Shown: positions 1-9,152, numbered from the stretch's first letter. The stretch is DNA of 64,000 nt from Hymenopus coronatus (GCA_030762935.1 CM060900.1:109954620-110018619); one strand, 5' to 3'. The notes: generated by a model not told the origin, from the sequence alone. Program-made: numbers and translations.

Positions 1-81
1 GCTACAATTGAGAGAATGTACTCAAGAAGTTCCTCTCAAGTAGGTCGGATGTCAACTTCCTCTCATATTGGACGTATTTGT
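1..81 (+). CDS. possible 3' end of an exon, unidentified gene
   Basis: The window opens inside a plus-strand frame that stays open for 27 codons, is rich in Ser and Arg (it contains YSRSSSQVGR), and runs straight into GTGAGTAGG, a strong donor-like site, at 82-90. The frame would continue to a stop soon after, so splicing at 81 (phase 0) is the natural reading. No domain is recognisable. It could also be a chance open frame; the rest of the gene would lie to the left of the window. Nothing else on the plus strand nearby looks like a partner exon. Confidence 0.35.
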
Positions 82-540
82 GTGAGTAGGTTGAAGTAAC
101 CATCATTACAAACAAATTTTGTGCCCACTTATATCTCTGTCGCTGAATCTTTGCACTTGACAGTTTGGGTGACTACAAGTAATGTTGACTATATTATAGT
201 TGTGATGTTGCCAGAATTGCTGGTAAACAACAGCTGATTAAGAATCTGTCGAAAGTCTCATATAAACAGAGCACATAGTAGTGACCACCACTGAATAATA
301 CCCAATTTCTTATTGTTTTATTAATCTTAATTTAAAATAACACACGCATAGTATTTGCAATTTATGTAGAATTACATACTTTTGACAATATAGAACAAAT
401 TAATGCAAACTTGGTTGATACAATGACACAAATAAAAGACACTGGCATGGTAAAACAAAGTGATTTTTACCCAATGGTTTAAAATTGTAGAGGCCCAATT
501 AAATCTAAATCACCATCGAAATTTTTAGGCTCTCACGGCT
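82..540. other. AT-rich non-coding stretch
   Basis: No coding frame, repeat or RNA signal was recognised. The PLE-A tail on the minus strand begins at about 541. Confidence 0.6.
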
Positions 541-579
541 GGTGTATAATCCGGGCTTGTGGGCCGTGGTCTACTGGGC

Positions 580-640
580 TGCTCCTTCTTCTTCCCAGAC
601 GTTTCGTCTACAACTATGGCAGACATCTTCGGTGGCAGCG
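580..640 (-). ncRNA. hammerhead-ribozyme-like motif, PLE-A copy 1
   Basis: Read on the minus strand, a CCGAAGA core (consensus CUGANGA, with U4 changed to C) is followed by one extra base and then a hairpin GUCUGC/GUAGAC (six pairs, one G.U). Then come GAAA and the self-complementary stem III piece ACGU, followed by the expected cleavage base C. Upstream CCA can pair with UGG just after the cleavage site as stem I. Compared with the copy at 3456-3508 one stem II pair has changed from G-C to G.U, so the helix is kept. A core substitution makes activity doubtful. Confidence 0.5.
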
Positions 641-1456
641 GTGAGGTCGAAGTGCTCTAGTGGACGTTTCAACTGCGACTGTGCTGGTTGCACTGTGGAC
701 CGCGGTATTTATGTCAGCGGCTGGTGGGGAGGCATGTGGTGATTGGTTCGGGTTGGTGGTGGGCTGGACTTCTGTCGCCGAAGTGCTGAACTCTGCTGGT
801 GTCTGATTGGCTCGTTTGGAGCTCTTGATTTTGACTTTGGTTAGTGCCGTTTGCCATATTCTGTTCAGTTTAAGGCCTTCTTCTTTGCGATTGATGTTAT
901 TTCTATGCTTCTGTATTTCAATAGCTTCCCGGTATAAACGAGAATGGGAGGTTGATGCTAGAATATCTGTGTCTTTATACTGGATGATATGTTCCCTTTC
1001 TTTGAGTATGGCATGTTTCGCAACTGCTGATTTTTCCGTCTGACCCAAGCAACAATTGGTTTTGTGCTCGTTGATGCGAGTTTTTACGCTTCGTTGTGTG
1101 GTTCAAATATACACTTTGCCGCATGAACATGGTATTCTGTATACTCCGGCTGTGGTTAGTGGATCCCTAGGGTCTTTGGCTGAATGGAGAGTGTTATAGA
1201 TCTGTTTGGTTGGCTTGAAGACAGTGTCAACGTTGTGGCATTTCATTAATTTTTCAATGCGGTCTGTGACTGATCTGATGTATGGGAGGAAAGCTTTACC
1301 CTTTCTACCGTTTGCGGCTGTTTGTGTGCTAGTGGAACTTCTCTTGGGGTGTAATGCTCTATTGATCTCGCGCTTTGTGTAGCCATTGGCTTGAAGCGCT
1401 TTGTCCAAATGCTGAAGTTCTTGTTGTAGGTGTTGCGGATCACAGATACGTATAGC
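614..1456 (-). pseudogene. Penelope-like element family A, C-terminal part with GIY-YIG endonuclease
   Basis: This is the C-terminal third of a PLE polyprotein on the minus strand: the post-RT linker (AIRICDPQHLQQEL, KREINRALHPKRSS), then GVYRIPCSCGKVYI, which is the GIY half and CxC pair of a GIY-YIG nuclease, then TRINEHK and the EKSAVAKH region. Known PLEs use this nuclease to nick the target for reverse transcription. The frame is broken by one nonsense codon at 1103-1105, exactly where the glycine of YIG should be (GGA to TGA). Everything else stays in one frame, so the copy is fairly young. It is 5'-truncated at about 1456, where it meets an inverted piece of its own tail. Its best relative in the window is the copy at 3903-5426. 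Confidence 0.85.
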
Positions 1457-1545
1457 CCACGTCCAGCTCACCGCCAACCCGAACCAATTATCACACGCCT
1501 CCCCACCGACCGCTGATATAAATACCGCGGTCCACAGTGCAAGAA
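1457..1545 (+). repeat. inverted fragment of PLE-A tail (pLTR) with TATA box
   Basis: This plus-strand piece is the inverted counterpart of about 690-772, the region just 3' of the PLE-A ORF. It includes TATAAATA at 1517-1524, a plausible core promoter inside the pLTR, and ends abruptly at the LINE beginning near 1546. Together with the minus-strand PLE-A copy it forms a local inverted repeat. Confidence 0.7.
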
Positions 1546-1561
1546 TATTTAGATCACCAAA

Positions 1562-2734
1562 GGTTTCAACACAAACAAATTGACACGTGCCCTCTATTTA
1601 GATATTGAACGTGCCTTAGATAAAGTATGGCATGCAGGGCTACTCAGAAAACTGAAAGTCTACGAATTTCCTGACAATGCGATAGCCCTGATTAGGGACT
1701 ACCTCTATGACCGACGATTTCACACCTCAGTAGAGGATGCAGTCTCAAGCTCCAAACAAATCCGAGCAGGAGTTCCACAAGGAAGTATCGTGGGACCAAC
1801 ATTGTTCAATTTATACATAAATGATATGCCAGAATTGGTAAGAGCCAACAAGTACATATACGCAGATGACACTGCTATAACCACACAATCCACTCAGCCA
1901 CAAATTTTACACTTACACCTACAAAATATTTTAGACTCACTTGAACTATGGTTCAAGAAGTGGAGAATTAAAGTAAATGTGAGGAAGACACAGGCTATAG
2001 TTTTCACTAAAAGAATACAGCACCGTAAAGGCAGAAACAGGCTACAACCGCTTAACTACCAAGGCGCAATTATCGAGTGGAAAGATCAAGTGACCTACTT
2101 AGGTCTTGTCATGGACCAAGGCCTAACCTGGAGTAGGCATATAGCTAAGGTCAGAGCCAAGGCTAATGGTCAACTAAATAGACTATATCCCATCATCAAT
2201 CTCAATAGCCAATTAAAATTAAACATGGGAATTACCCTATATAAAACACTATTAAGAACGATAATTATGTACGCATCCCCTGTATGGGGCTATGCTGCAA
2301 AAACGCACATACGTAAACTACAAACACTCCAGAATAGAGTAATTAGAATAATTGCCAAACAACCCCCAGTAGCGCTGGCTTATCTCCTTCATGAGGAGCT
2401 AAAACTGCATTCAATTGAGCAGTTCATAAAAAGCCAAAGTTACAACCTCTACAAGCGTAAAGTAAGGAACAATAATGAACTAATTCAAGAACTAGGCACA
2501 TATGAAGCAGAAAATAATAAACACAAGAGACCGCTCTCTCTATTTGACAGAATCCTCACCCGATTTAAATGTATAAGAATATTTAGAATCGCTAGTAAGA
2601 ATGCCATAATAAAATTACCCATGAATGTGTTTACGACATTAGTTTGGTGGCCCTTGAAGTCCTTGCTTTCTGAGTCAAGGCGGACCCGGGGGTTTGAGGG
2701 ACCCCTACACTACAGTGACCTGGCAGACCACTAA
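1562..2734 (+). CDS. Jockey-clade LINE reverse transcriptase, 5'-truncated
   Basis: A long open frame encodes the RT and C-terminal part of a Jockey-clade non-LTR retrotransposon. Counting from the TTG at 1580, LDIERALDKVW at residues 7-17 is RT motif A (usually AFDKVW), GVPQGSIVGP from residue 64 is motif B, and YADDT at 94-98 is motif C with both catalytic Asp present. The thumb follows (TYLGLVMDQGLTWSRHI, PVWGYAAKTHIRKLQTLQNR). The frame reads back to about 1562 (TKGFNTNK) and stops at the junction with the PLE-A fragment, so gag and endonuclease are missing. The last ~30 codons after about 2640 do not look like the family and may be read-through into flanking DNA. No frameshift interrupts the RT. 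Confidence 0.85.
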   Translation, partial: GFNTNKLTRALYLDIERALDKVWHAGLLRKLKVYEFPDNAIALIRDYLYDRRFHTSVEDAVSSSKQIRAGVPQGSIVGPTLFNLYINDMPELVRANKYIYADDTAITTQSTQPQILHLHLQNILDSLELWFKKWRIKVNVRKTQAIVFTKRIQHRKGRNRLQPLNYQGAIIEWKDQVTYLGLVMDQGLTWSRHIAKVRAKANGQLNRLYPIINLNSQLKLNMGITLYKTLLRTIIMYASPVWGYAAKTHIRKLQTLQNRVIRIIAKQPPVALAYLLHEELKLHSIEQFIKSQSYNLYKRKVRNNNELIQELGTYEAENNKHKRPLSLFDRILTRFKCIRIFRIASKNAIIKLPMNVFTTLVWWPLKSLLSESRRTRGFEGPLHYSDLADH

Positions 2735-2786
2735 CGGACCTTCTATAGAATGTAACCAACAAATGATTAGAATAAGGTTTTATTAC

Positions 2787-2845
2787 AGGTAAAGCAGCAT
2801 TGGGCGTGGCCATCACTTGGATGGGTGACCACTCAGGTAGGCCAC
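2787..2845 (+). repeat. 5S rRNA-like fragment (SINE3-type head or dispersed 5S relic)
   Basis: The stretch contains ACTTGGATGGGTGACC preceded by a GGGCGTGG-like block and AAAGCAGCATTGGG. This is the middle and 3' part of 5S rRNA with its internal RNA polymerase III promoter elements. Only about 60 bp match, with several changes, and no full 120-bp 5S gene is present. A 5S-derived SINE or a dispersed fragment is most likely. Confidence 0.6.
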
Positions 2846-2869
2846 AAGAAACCAATGAAGTCTCTTAGT

Positions 2870-3105
2870 ATGACTACGTCCTTTCTCTTACAGGGCTGAA
2901 CACAACTAACAACTAATGACTTCACAGACAGGGCAGCAGTAGTTGTAAAAATATAACTAGCTAAGAATATATACCAAATGAAATATCTTAAATGACTACG
3001 TCTTTATGTTACAGGGCTGCAGACAAAACGAAATACACCGACTTTACCCGAAAGGGCAGCAAATGTTATACTGACTATGTCCTTTTTGTTACACGGCTGC
3101 AGATA
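2870..3105 (+). repeat. three degenerate copies of a ~30-bp motif
   Basis: TGACTAYGTCYTTT...TTACAGGGCTG recurs at about 2872-2900, 2993-3021 and 3072-3100, with related CAGACAGGGCAGCA spacers. The spacing of roughly 80-120 bp and the sequence drift suggest an old minisatellite or tandemly arranged SINE tail. It is not a CRISPR array. Confidence 0.6.
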
Positions 3106-3189
3106 TATACACAAGTAATATGTATCTATTCCTCACCACAAATCTTCCAAGGGTGCAATCAGGGCTCCGTTCATGTTTGCGTCCTGGCT

Positions 3190-3560
3190 CTCACTCTTTC
3201 CTGACTATGGCCTCTGGCCAGCCATAACACCCGCTCCTTGAATCCGCAGGTGCAACAAGCGGTACTGCTGCATTCCTAAACCCGAATTCTCTCCGGTGGA
3301 GTGGTTTTTTAGTGGGTAGTGCCAGTTTATGGCGACCCCCACACTTGGCAGAGTTATCCCCTCTGTCACCTGTAGATTGGGTTTTTCCACTCCACTTGAA
3401 AAAAAGCAACCAGCACAGTCACAGTTGAAACGTCCACTAAAGCACTTCGACCTCGCCGCTGCCACCGAAGATGTCTGCCGTAGTTGCAGACGAAACGTCT
3501 GGGAGCAGCCCAATAGACCACGGCCCACAAGCCCGGATTATACTCCAGCCAGTATTGACA
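3190..3560 (+). repeat. PLE-A leader / pseudo-LTR of copy 2
   Basis: From about 3400 the sequence matches, in inverted orientation, the tail that follows the PLE-A ORF at about 541-690. Here it lies upstream of the PLE-A coding region. PLEs often have a terminal piece repeated at the 5' end (a pLTR), and that arrangement is what is seen. The left boundary is uncertain; a TATA-like box is not evident in this copy. Confidence 0.65.
3456..3508 (+). ncRNA. hammerhead-ribozyme-like motif, PLE-A copy 2
   Basis: CCGAAGA (core, U4 to C) is followed by stem II GUCUGC/GCAGAC with a 7-nt loop (six Watson-Crick pairs after one extra base), GAAA at 3492-3495, then self-complementary ACGU at 3495-3498 and C3499 as the predicted cleavage base. 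Flanking CCA/UGG plus CGU-like pairs across one G.G mismatch can form stem I. A four-base stem III can only form between two copies, as in known PLE hammerheads that act as dimers. Confidence 0.55.
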
Positions 3561-3624
3561 CCGGCCGTGAAAGCCTAAGAATTTCGATGAATCGCCTCTA
3601 CGGGGAGGAAACACATTCACTGAT

Positions 3625-3902
3625 TTGGCGTCTGGAGGTGCTACGGAGGAAAAAATCTCAATTACTCTGCTCACTTTGTTTCCTACTGCATTGCTGGGAT
3701 ACTGGGATTATTCCTCAATGCGTACGACAAAAACACGTTTTATCTACAGCTGCATCTCACCAAATATACAACCGCACAGAACGAGCCCTTCTTCGGGAAT
3801 GCATCCGTCCAAACCTGCCGAGAAGTAGCCTATAACAACAAGGTACTTTTATCTATACATCTTCAACTCAGCCATAAACTGAAAACTGAACACTGGGATC
3901 AC
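3625..3902 (+). pseudogene. PLE-A copy 2, frameshifted N-terminal region
   Basis: Residues such as RTERALLRECIRP and, in another frame, CREVAYNNKVLLS and LSHKLKTEHW directly upstream of the long ORF are the N-terminal helical region typical of PLE polyproteins. The frame changes near 3790-3830, so the methionine at 3903 is not the true start but the first one after the shift. Confidence 0.6.
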
Positions 3903-5426
3903 GTGGATAGGATCACGTTTGCCTCGATGATTACCAACAGCAACAGAACTATGGAAAGACACAAAAAGAAATATGCTCACTGCCTAGAAAAACAGCATCG
4001 GAACAATCCACACAACAACAAAGCTCCAACCGACACACATACTAACCGCATGGTAGTCAACGTGTCTGATCATCAGCTATCACCCCCTGAAACATCCGTA
4101 CTCTCCAAAGGTGGGAACTATGCAATCACACCTAACGTGCTACCTATAGAGGAGATCATATCCAACATCGAAGCTGGCATTCATGAACTATCTTCAAAAG
4201 AAGCGGAGGAAATATGTCTGGAGTCAGTCAGAATTCTCCAGCGAGCTAAGCCACCCAAGAGCAACATCACTTCTCAAGAAATGAAAGCTCTTAAAAATTT
4301 GAATGCGAACAAGGACATTATCGTACTCGCAGCAGACAAAGGCATCGCCACTGTAGTGATGAACAAGTTTGACTATGAACACAAGATGACCGAACTCCTA
4401 GATCCAGCCACCTACGGAAAACTTTCCAGAGATCCAACGGCTCGTATTCTTCGAAATACCAACAAACTCATTAAATCGTCATCTATTCCACCCAGTGATC
4501 AACTGAAGCTGAAGAGGAGTGAAGCTTTACCTCCCAGACTTTATGGGCTTCCGAAGATCCACAAGCCTGGCATTCCTCTAAGGCCAACATACACAGTCGC
4601 GAAATATCTCACAAGCATACTGCAAGCTCACATCGGCAAAACGGACACATACATCAAAGACTCATCTCATTTTATTCGGAAACTCAAGACCATCAGCCTA
4701 CAACCCAATGACATACTTGTCAGTTTTGACGTTATTTCACTGTTTACTATGGTCCCAGTCAGTGAAGCCATAACACAGCTGGAACAGATATTTCCAGAGG
4801 ACATTGCGGCACTCTTCAACCATGTTCTAACTACTACATACTTCCAGTGGAACCACAAGTTCTATGAACAGACAGATGGTGTCGTGATGGGGAGTCCACT
4901 CAGCCCGGTTATCGCTAATTTCTACATGGAACTCTTTGAAGCTACCGCCTTGGATTCAGCACAACTTAAACCTTCGCATTGGTGGCGCTATGTGGACGAC
5001 ATGTTCGTCATCTGGAGCCACGGAGAGTCAGCTCTGACAGAATTTCTAAACCACCTCAACAGTATCAACCATCAAATTCAGTTAACTATGGAAAAAGAAG
5101 AGGACGGAAAACTGCCATGTTTGGACGTCATGGTGAACAGGAAGGAGGATGGCACACTAGGCCACAAAGTATACCGTAAACCGACACACACTGACCGCTA
5201 CCTTCACAAGAATTCCAACCACCATCCAAGACAAAAGCACTCCATGATCAAAACCCTATCCGACCGTGCTATACGTATCTGTGATCCGCAACACCTACAA
5301 CAAGAACTTCAGCATTTGGACAAAGCGCTTCAAGCCAATGGCTACACAAAGCGCGAGATCAATAGCGCATTACACCCCAAGAGAAGTTCCACTAGCACAC
5401 AAACAGCCACATTGAAAAATTACTGA
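3903..5426 (+). CDS. Penelope-like element family A reverse transcriptase
   Basis: The 507-codon open frame spans the PLE reverse transcriptase. It shows LAADKGIATVVMN (fingers), LYGLPKIHKPG, LVSFDVISLF (motif A Asp), GVVMGSPLSPVIANFYM (motif B), WRYVDDMF with YVDD at residues 363-366 (motif C), then GKLPCLDVMV and YRKPTHTDRYL of the thumb. All RT catalytic residues are present. Near 5409 about 20 codons of linker are deleted with a frameshift (TATLKNY then stop; the shifted frame would read HIEKLLKRHN), and the element breaks off soon after. The GIY-YIG nuclease is therefore entirely missing, so this copy could not move alone. It lies directly downstream of a pLTR-like leader with a hammerhead motif. 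Confidence 0.9.
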   Translation: MDRITFASMITNSNRTMERHKKKYAHCLEKQHRNNPHNNKAPTDTHTNRMVVNVSDHQLSPPETSVLSKGGNYAITPNVLPIEEIISNIEAGIHELSSKEAEEICLESVRILQRAKPPKSNITSQEMKALKNLNANKDIIVLAADKGIATVVMNKFDYEHKMTELLDPATYGKLSRDPTARILRNTNKLIKSSSIPPSDQLKLKRSEALPPRLYGLPKIHKPGIPLRPTYTVAKYLTSILQAHIGKTDTYIKDSSHFIRKLKTISLQPNDILVSFDVISLFTMVPVSEAITQLEQIFPEDIAALFNHVLTTTYFQWNHKFYEQTDGVVMGSPLSPVIANFYMELFEATALDSAQLKPSHWWRYVDDMFVIWSHGESALTEFLNHLNSINHQIQLTMEKEEDGKLPCLDVMVNRKEDGTLGHKVYRKPTHTDRYLHKNSNHHPRQKHSMIKTLSDRAIRICDPQHLQQELQHLDKALQANGYTKREINSALHPKRSSTSTQTATLKNY

Positions 5427-5459
5427 AACGCCACAACGTCTTCTCTATGTTGTGATGTT

Positions 5460-5638
5460 CTCTCCAAATATGCCATGTCACTGCTAATTTATATTCCTGT
5501 TTTAATTTCATGTTCCTCAGATGTACCTTGTTCCTAGTTGACACATTTCTTTTTGTTTTCGCAGTGCAAAAATATTCAATCAGAGCAATTTATACGGTAT
5601 ACTCCTGCTCCATTTTCCTGTTGGAATTTTAACTTCAT
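5460..5638. other. short AT-rich spacer
   Basis: This separates the truncated PLE-A copy from the PLE-B copy. No coding or repeat signal was recognised. Confidence 0.5.
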
Positions 5639-5639
5639 C

Positions 5640-6460
5640 TTTTCACTGAACAATTATTTATGGGTGCCAGGATAATATTTTGGTCTCTGAAGTTTTTCTT
5701 AAACTTGTTGCATGCCAAAGGGTGGTATGTGAACTTCCTAAATGTGAATTTTTCATCCTTGTTTGTAGTGAAGGTGCTGGTGTCTTTGATGAGTTACTTT
5801 TGTTTTGGCCTTGTTCATTTTTTGTGAACCAGTTGTTTGTTAAATCTGTTAGCTTTGACTGTTTCAATTATGCTTTTTAATTTGCCATTATACTCATCCA
5901 TGTTCATCAGTATGTTTATTAATCTGTGCACAATGCTGTTAATTACTGCATATTGATCGGATATAGGGTTGTAGCTGTTGCATTTGATGTAGTTGTTGGA
6001 GTGAATAGGTTTTCTGTGTATGCCAAATTTTAGTTTGTTGTGATTTTTCATTATTTTCAAGTCCATTTGTTTCTTCCACCACTGTGAAACTTACTATCTT
6101 TTCCTGAATATTCCAAACTTTTATTGCATCCTCCGAGTTTCCCAGAAACTATGGCAAAAATTATATCAACCTCCCTATACCACACTTGAACATACTTGGG
6201 GAAGCTTTGGTGATCCCATCTCCATGTTGCTCATGAATAAGTCCACCAGTAAAGGTGATAGTGGGTTAGCCATGGCCAGATGAGAATTTTGGTGATACAC
6301 TAAAACCAAGATGTCTGTTTCTACTATTTCGACATGTTTTATCTTCTCTACCAGATCCAGGAAGTTTTTTGGGTTCAGATTGTCAAATTTCTTGAAGGAA
6401 GTGTATTCACTTGTCAACCATTTTGCAAACTTGAAGGTTGGTGCATCTATGCTATATAAA
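5640..6460 (-). pseudogene. Penelope-like element family B, minus copy (RT core to thumb)
   Basis: Minus-strand frames show FAKWLTSEYTSFKKF, LAMANPLSPLLVDLFM (RT motif B with G to N), KFGIHRKPIHSNNYIK and NRFNKQLVHKK, i.e. RT core through thumb. Several shifts and stops break it and the YVDD segment is lost near 6070-6170. The 3' end stops near 5640, before the endonuclease. It faces a plus copy of the same family starting at about 6465, making a large imperfect inverted repeat with two arms of roughly 700 bp. Confidence 0.75.
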
Positions 6461-6464
6461 AATT

Positions 6465-7190
6465 ATCCTTTACTGGTAGACCTGTTCACCCAAGCATTCC
6501 GATGGATGTTCAAAGTGTGGTTACAGGTATGTTGATATTTGTGCCATAGTTCCTGGGAAACACATAGTGGAAGCAATAAAATTTTTGAATATTCAGGAAA
6601 AGACAATAAGCTTCACAATGGAGAAAGAAACAAACAGAAAATTGGCTTTCCTAGACTTAAAAATAATGAAAAATTACAAGAAATAAAAAATTTATTTACA
6701 CAAAACCTACTCACTTTGACAACTGTATCAAATGCAACAGCTACAATCCTATACCCGATCAACAAGCATTAATTAACAGCTTGACTCACAGATTGACATA
6801 CCGATGGACATGGATGAGTATAACAGAGAATTAAAAAGCATAACTGAAACAGCAGAAGCTAACAGATTTAACAAACTACTGGTTCACAAAAAATAAACAA
6901 AGGCAAAACAAAAATAACTGAAAGACACCAGCACCCTCACTACAAATAAGGATGAAAGTTTCACATATAGGAAGTTCACATACCACCCTTTGGCATACAG
7001 CAAGTTTAAGAAAATCTTCAGAGATCAAAATATTATCCTAGCACCCACAAATAATTTCTCAGAGAAAAAGCTCTTAATTTCAAAAGTTAAAGATGAATCC
7101 CAACAGAAAATAGAACAGGAGTGTACCAGATAAATTGCTCATACTGTGAAAAATTGTACATTGGGAAAACAAAAAGAAATTTGAAATTTA
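6465..7190 (+). pseudogene. Penelope-like element family B, plus copy (RT core to start of nuclease)
   Basis: Starting with PLLVDLF and FRWMFKVW, this copy runs through the thumb region (ATAT-rich, many stops) to an ending that reads CEKLYIGKTKRN, the YIG half of the nuclease, near 7150-7185. It is heavily frameshifted. Its sequence mirrors 5640-6420 and also matches the plus copy at 20990-23440. It is cut off at about 7190 against the tail of PLE-D. Confidence 0.7.
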
Positions 7191-7235
7191 GTTGAGTCGA
7201 TTTGTAACACTACATCACTTACTTTTTTTTATTTC

Positions 7236-7279
7236 GGAAAACATGTTTCAGAAGCCATATGCTTGCATTGTCAATTCCT
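7236..7279 (-). ncRNA. hammerhead-ribozyme-like relic, PLE-D
   Basis: Minus strand: GGAA (stem I), core UUGACAA (two transitions from CUGANGA), stem AAGC/GCUU-like hairpin, GAAA, self-complementary ACAUGU, U as cleavage base, then UUCC, which pairs with the GGAA. The geometry is complete but the core is mutated. The TGA stop of the ORF ending at 7248 overlaps the GAAA. Confidence 0.45.
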
Positions 7280-8150
7280 TTGGTCGACTGCCGGCATCGT
7301 TTGCTGTGGTGGCTGTCTCTGTCCCTGGTGGTGGTTTGATGAACCTCTGAATGAGTAGATCGCCTGGCGGGATTTCAAAATTGAAAACCTGGTTCTTGTT
7401 TTTCCAAATATACATGTTTTCCCAAACTTTTAATTCTGTCTTCCTTGTGATGTTTTTGAGGATTTTTGGGCTTCTATTTATAGTGTGTTTCTCTTTCCAA
7501 AAATTCCAAGCTATTGCAGATTTTTCTTCTTGTTTGAGTTTAATATTTCTGTGGTGTTCTTTTGCCCTTGTTTTTATATTTGTTTTTGTTTGGCCGATGT
7601 AGATTTTTTCACAGTCATTACAGCTGAACTGATATATTCCTGGTTTGTTTTCTTGTGGGATATCATCTTTTAATTTAGAATTTAAAATGTTTTTTATAGA
7701 GTAATTGTTTTTAGGGGCTAGAATGATGTTATGTCGTTTGAAGATCCTCTGGAATTTGTAGAAAGTTGTAGGGTGGTATGTAAACTTCTTGTAGATCTTG
7801 TTTTCTTTCTGGTTATGAGTGAGTGTGCTGACTTCTTTAATTCTCTTTCTATTTTTGGCCTTATTAACTTTTTTGTACACCAGTTCTGCCCGAAATCCAT
7901 TCTCTGTAGCTATGTCCAATATTTTAGTAAGTTCACATTGGTATTCTGTTTTGCCCATTGGTACATTTACCAATCTGTGTGTAAGGCTGTTGAGTAAAGC
8001 ATGCTGATGGGGAATGGGATTGTGAATCTTTTGCTTTATATAGCTGTTGGTGTGGGTAGGTTTTCTGTAGATGCCAAATGTAAGGTGATTATTAGTTTTG
8101 ATGATTTTTAGGTCAAGGAATGGTAGTTGTCCATCACATTCCTTCCACAT
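7248..8150 (-). CDS. Penelope-like element family D, RT thumb and intact GIY-YIG endonuclease
   Basis: This 300-codon open frame has the thumb motifs LPFLDLKI, FGIYRKPTHTNSYI and KKFTYHPTTF, then a nuclease that looks complete: GIY at residues 171-173, CNDC just after, YIG at 184-186, Arg195 and EHH at 198-200, and WENMYI with the conserved Glu at 244. The CxxC and His residues fit the zinc-binding pattern described for PLE nucleases. Reading upstream, the same frame continues through YRNVDDIF (RT motif C, usually RYVDDIF), broken only by one stop at 8172-8174 (probably CAA to TAA). Its stop codon sits inside a hammerhead-like motif. It is the best-preserved nuclease in the window. Confidence 0.9.
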   Translation of the reverse strand: MWKECDGQLPFLDLKIIKTNNHLTFGIYRKPTHTNSYIKQKIHNPIPHQHALLNSLTHRLVNVPMGKTEYQCELTKILDIATENGFRAELVYKKVNKAKNRKRIKEVSTLTHNQKENKIYKKFTYHPTTFYKFQRIFKRHNIILAPKNNYSIKNILNSKLKDDIPQENKPGIYQFSCNDCEKIYIGQTKTNIKTRAKEHHRNIKLKQEEKSAIAWNFWKEKHTINRSPKILKNITRKTELKVWENMYIWKNKNQVFNFEIPPGDLLIQRFIKPPPGTETATTANDAGSRPKELTMQAYGF

Positions 8151-8620
8151 TGTGAACTTTATAGACTTTTCTTACATATTTAGGAGTTTTAGTGCATCTT
8201 CTAGGTGTTTTTCTGGGACTATTGCAAAGATGTCGTCTACATTGCGGTACCATATTTTGAACATCCAGGGGAATGCCTTTTTAATCCTAGTTTCCATAGT
8301 GCTCATGAAGAGATCTGTAATATTGGTGACAGCGGGCTGCCCATAGCTAAACCAGATGTTTGTTTGTAATATTTCCTGTTAAATGTGAAAAAATTTTGAT
8401 TTATGCACAGATTTGTTAATATGATGTATTCTCGGACTACTTCTGTTGTTTTCCCTATTGCAAGTAACCAGTTTTTGATGAGGGATTGTATGCTTTCTGT
8501 AGGTATGCTTGGAAATAGAGCAGTAACATCAAAGGAAACTAACATATCGGTTTTTTCTAATTTTATGTCTTTAATTTTATCGATCAGATCTAGAGAACAC
8601 TCTAGAATCCTACCTGAAGA
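8151..8620 (-). pseudogene. PLE-D upstream RT fragment (frameshifted)
   Basis: Minus-strand frames give LVSFDVTALFPSIPTE (RT motif A) and SGLAMGSPLSP (motif B); a shift of one base near 8325 then separates them from TDLFMSTMETR and NVDDIFAIV. Together with 7248-8150 this is one element, 5'-truncated at about 8620 against a PLE-B tail in the opposite orientation. Confidence 0.8.
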
Positions 8621-8800
8621 CATCATTGTCCAGGAGTTCTTAAATCTACCACCAGAGGCATCTACTGTAACATTGGATAATCATGGCACCAGCAGTCGAG
8701 AAGTTCATAATGGAAGCAACAGTACTTCCAAAACATGCCCTTTATAATAAAACACTGTAAGCGATAGAAAGTATAACAATCAACTCAAATCAATACTTAA
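8620..8800 (+). repeat. PLE-B 3' tail
   Basis: The piece matches 23290-23470 (LVQEFLNLP near its start; GCGATAGAAA near its end) and represents the extreme 3' part of family B including a worn hammerhead-like region around 8690-8745. The rest of this copy is missing. Confidence 0.7.
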
Positions 8801-9090
8801 CATAAGCTTCATAAAAGCTTAAGAATTTGCCCATCAGTGGAACAGCATGAAAGCTAGTGAACTAATCAGAAACTGACTTATACAGGGTGGCAGCGGTAAA
8901 AGTAGCCTATGCAAGTATAAAGGAATTACAGTGAAATTACAGAAACAAAGAGCTGAAATGGACTTAGCATTTATAATGAAAAATAAATTTATTGAAGATG
9001 TTGAAAGTGTCACCCTACAGCATCAAAACACAGCTGTGCATAATAGCTGAAAACGAGTCGGAATAGTGACTCTCACCTCACTTAAAATGA
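8801..9090. other. AT-rich spacer
   Basis: No coding or structural signal was recognised; it may include sequence flanking the two PLE tails. Confidence 0.4.
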
Positions 9091-9100
9091 CATTTTTTTT

Positions 9101-9152
9101 CAAAACATACGTTTCAAGGGCATTAGTAATCTTCTTCAGTTGAGGTCCGACT
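9101..9152 (-). ncRNA. hammerhead-ribozyme-like relic, PLE-E copy 1
   Basis: On the minus strand: UCAA, then the full consensus core CUGAAGA, a decayed stem II, GAAA, ACGUAUGU (self-pairing with G.U wobbles), U, then UUGA, which pairs with UCAA as stem I. Stem II is the weak point; the sister copy at 12815-12868 retains it. Confidence 0.5.

Noticed and set aside
2787..2845. Functional 5S rRNA gene
   Set aside because: Only about half of the molecule matches and there are mismatches in it.
2870..3105. CRISPR-like array
   Set aside because: Only three degenerate units with irregular spacing, in a eukaryotic genome full of transposons.
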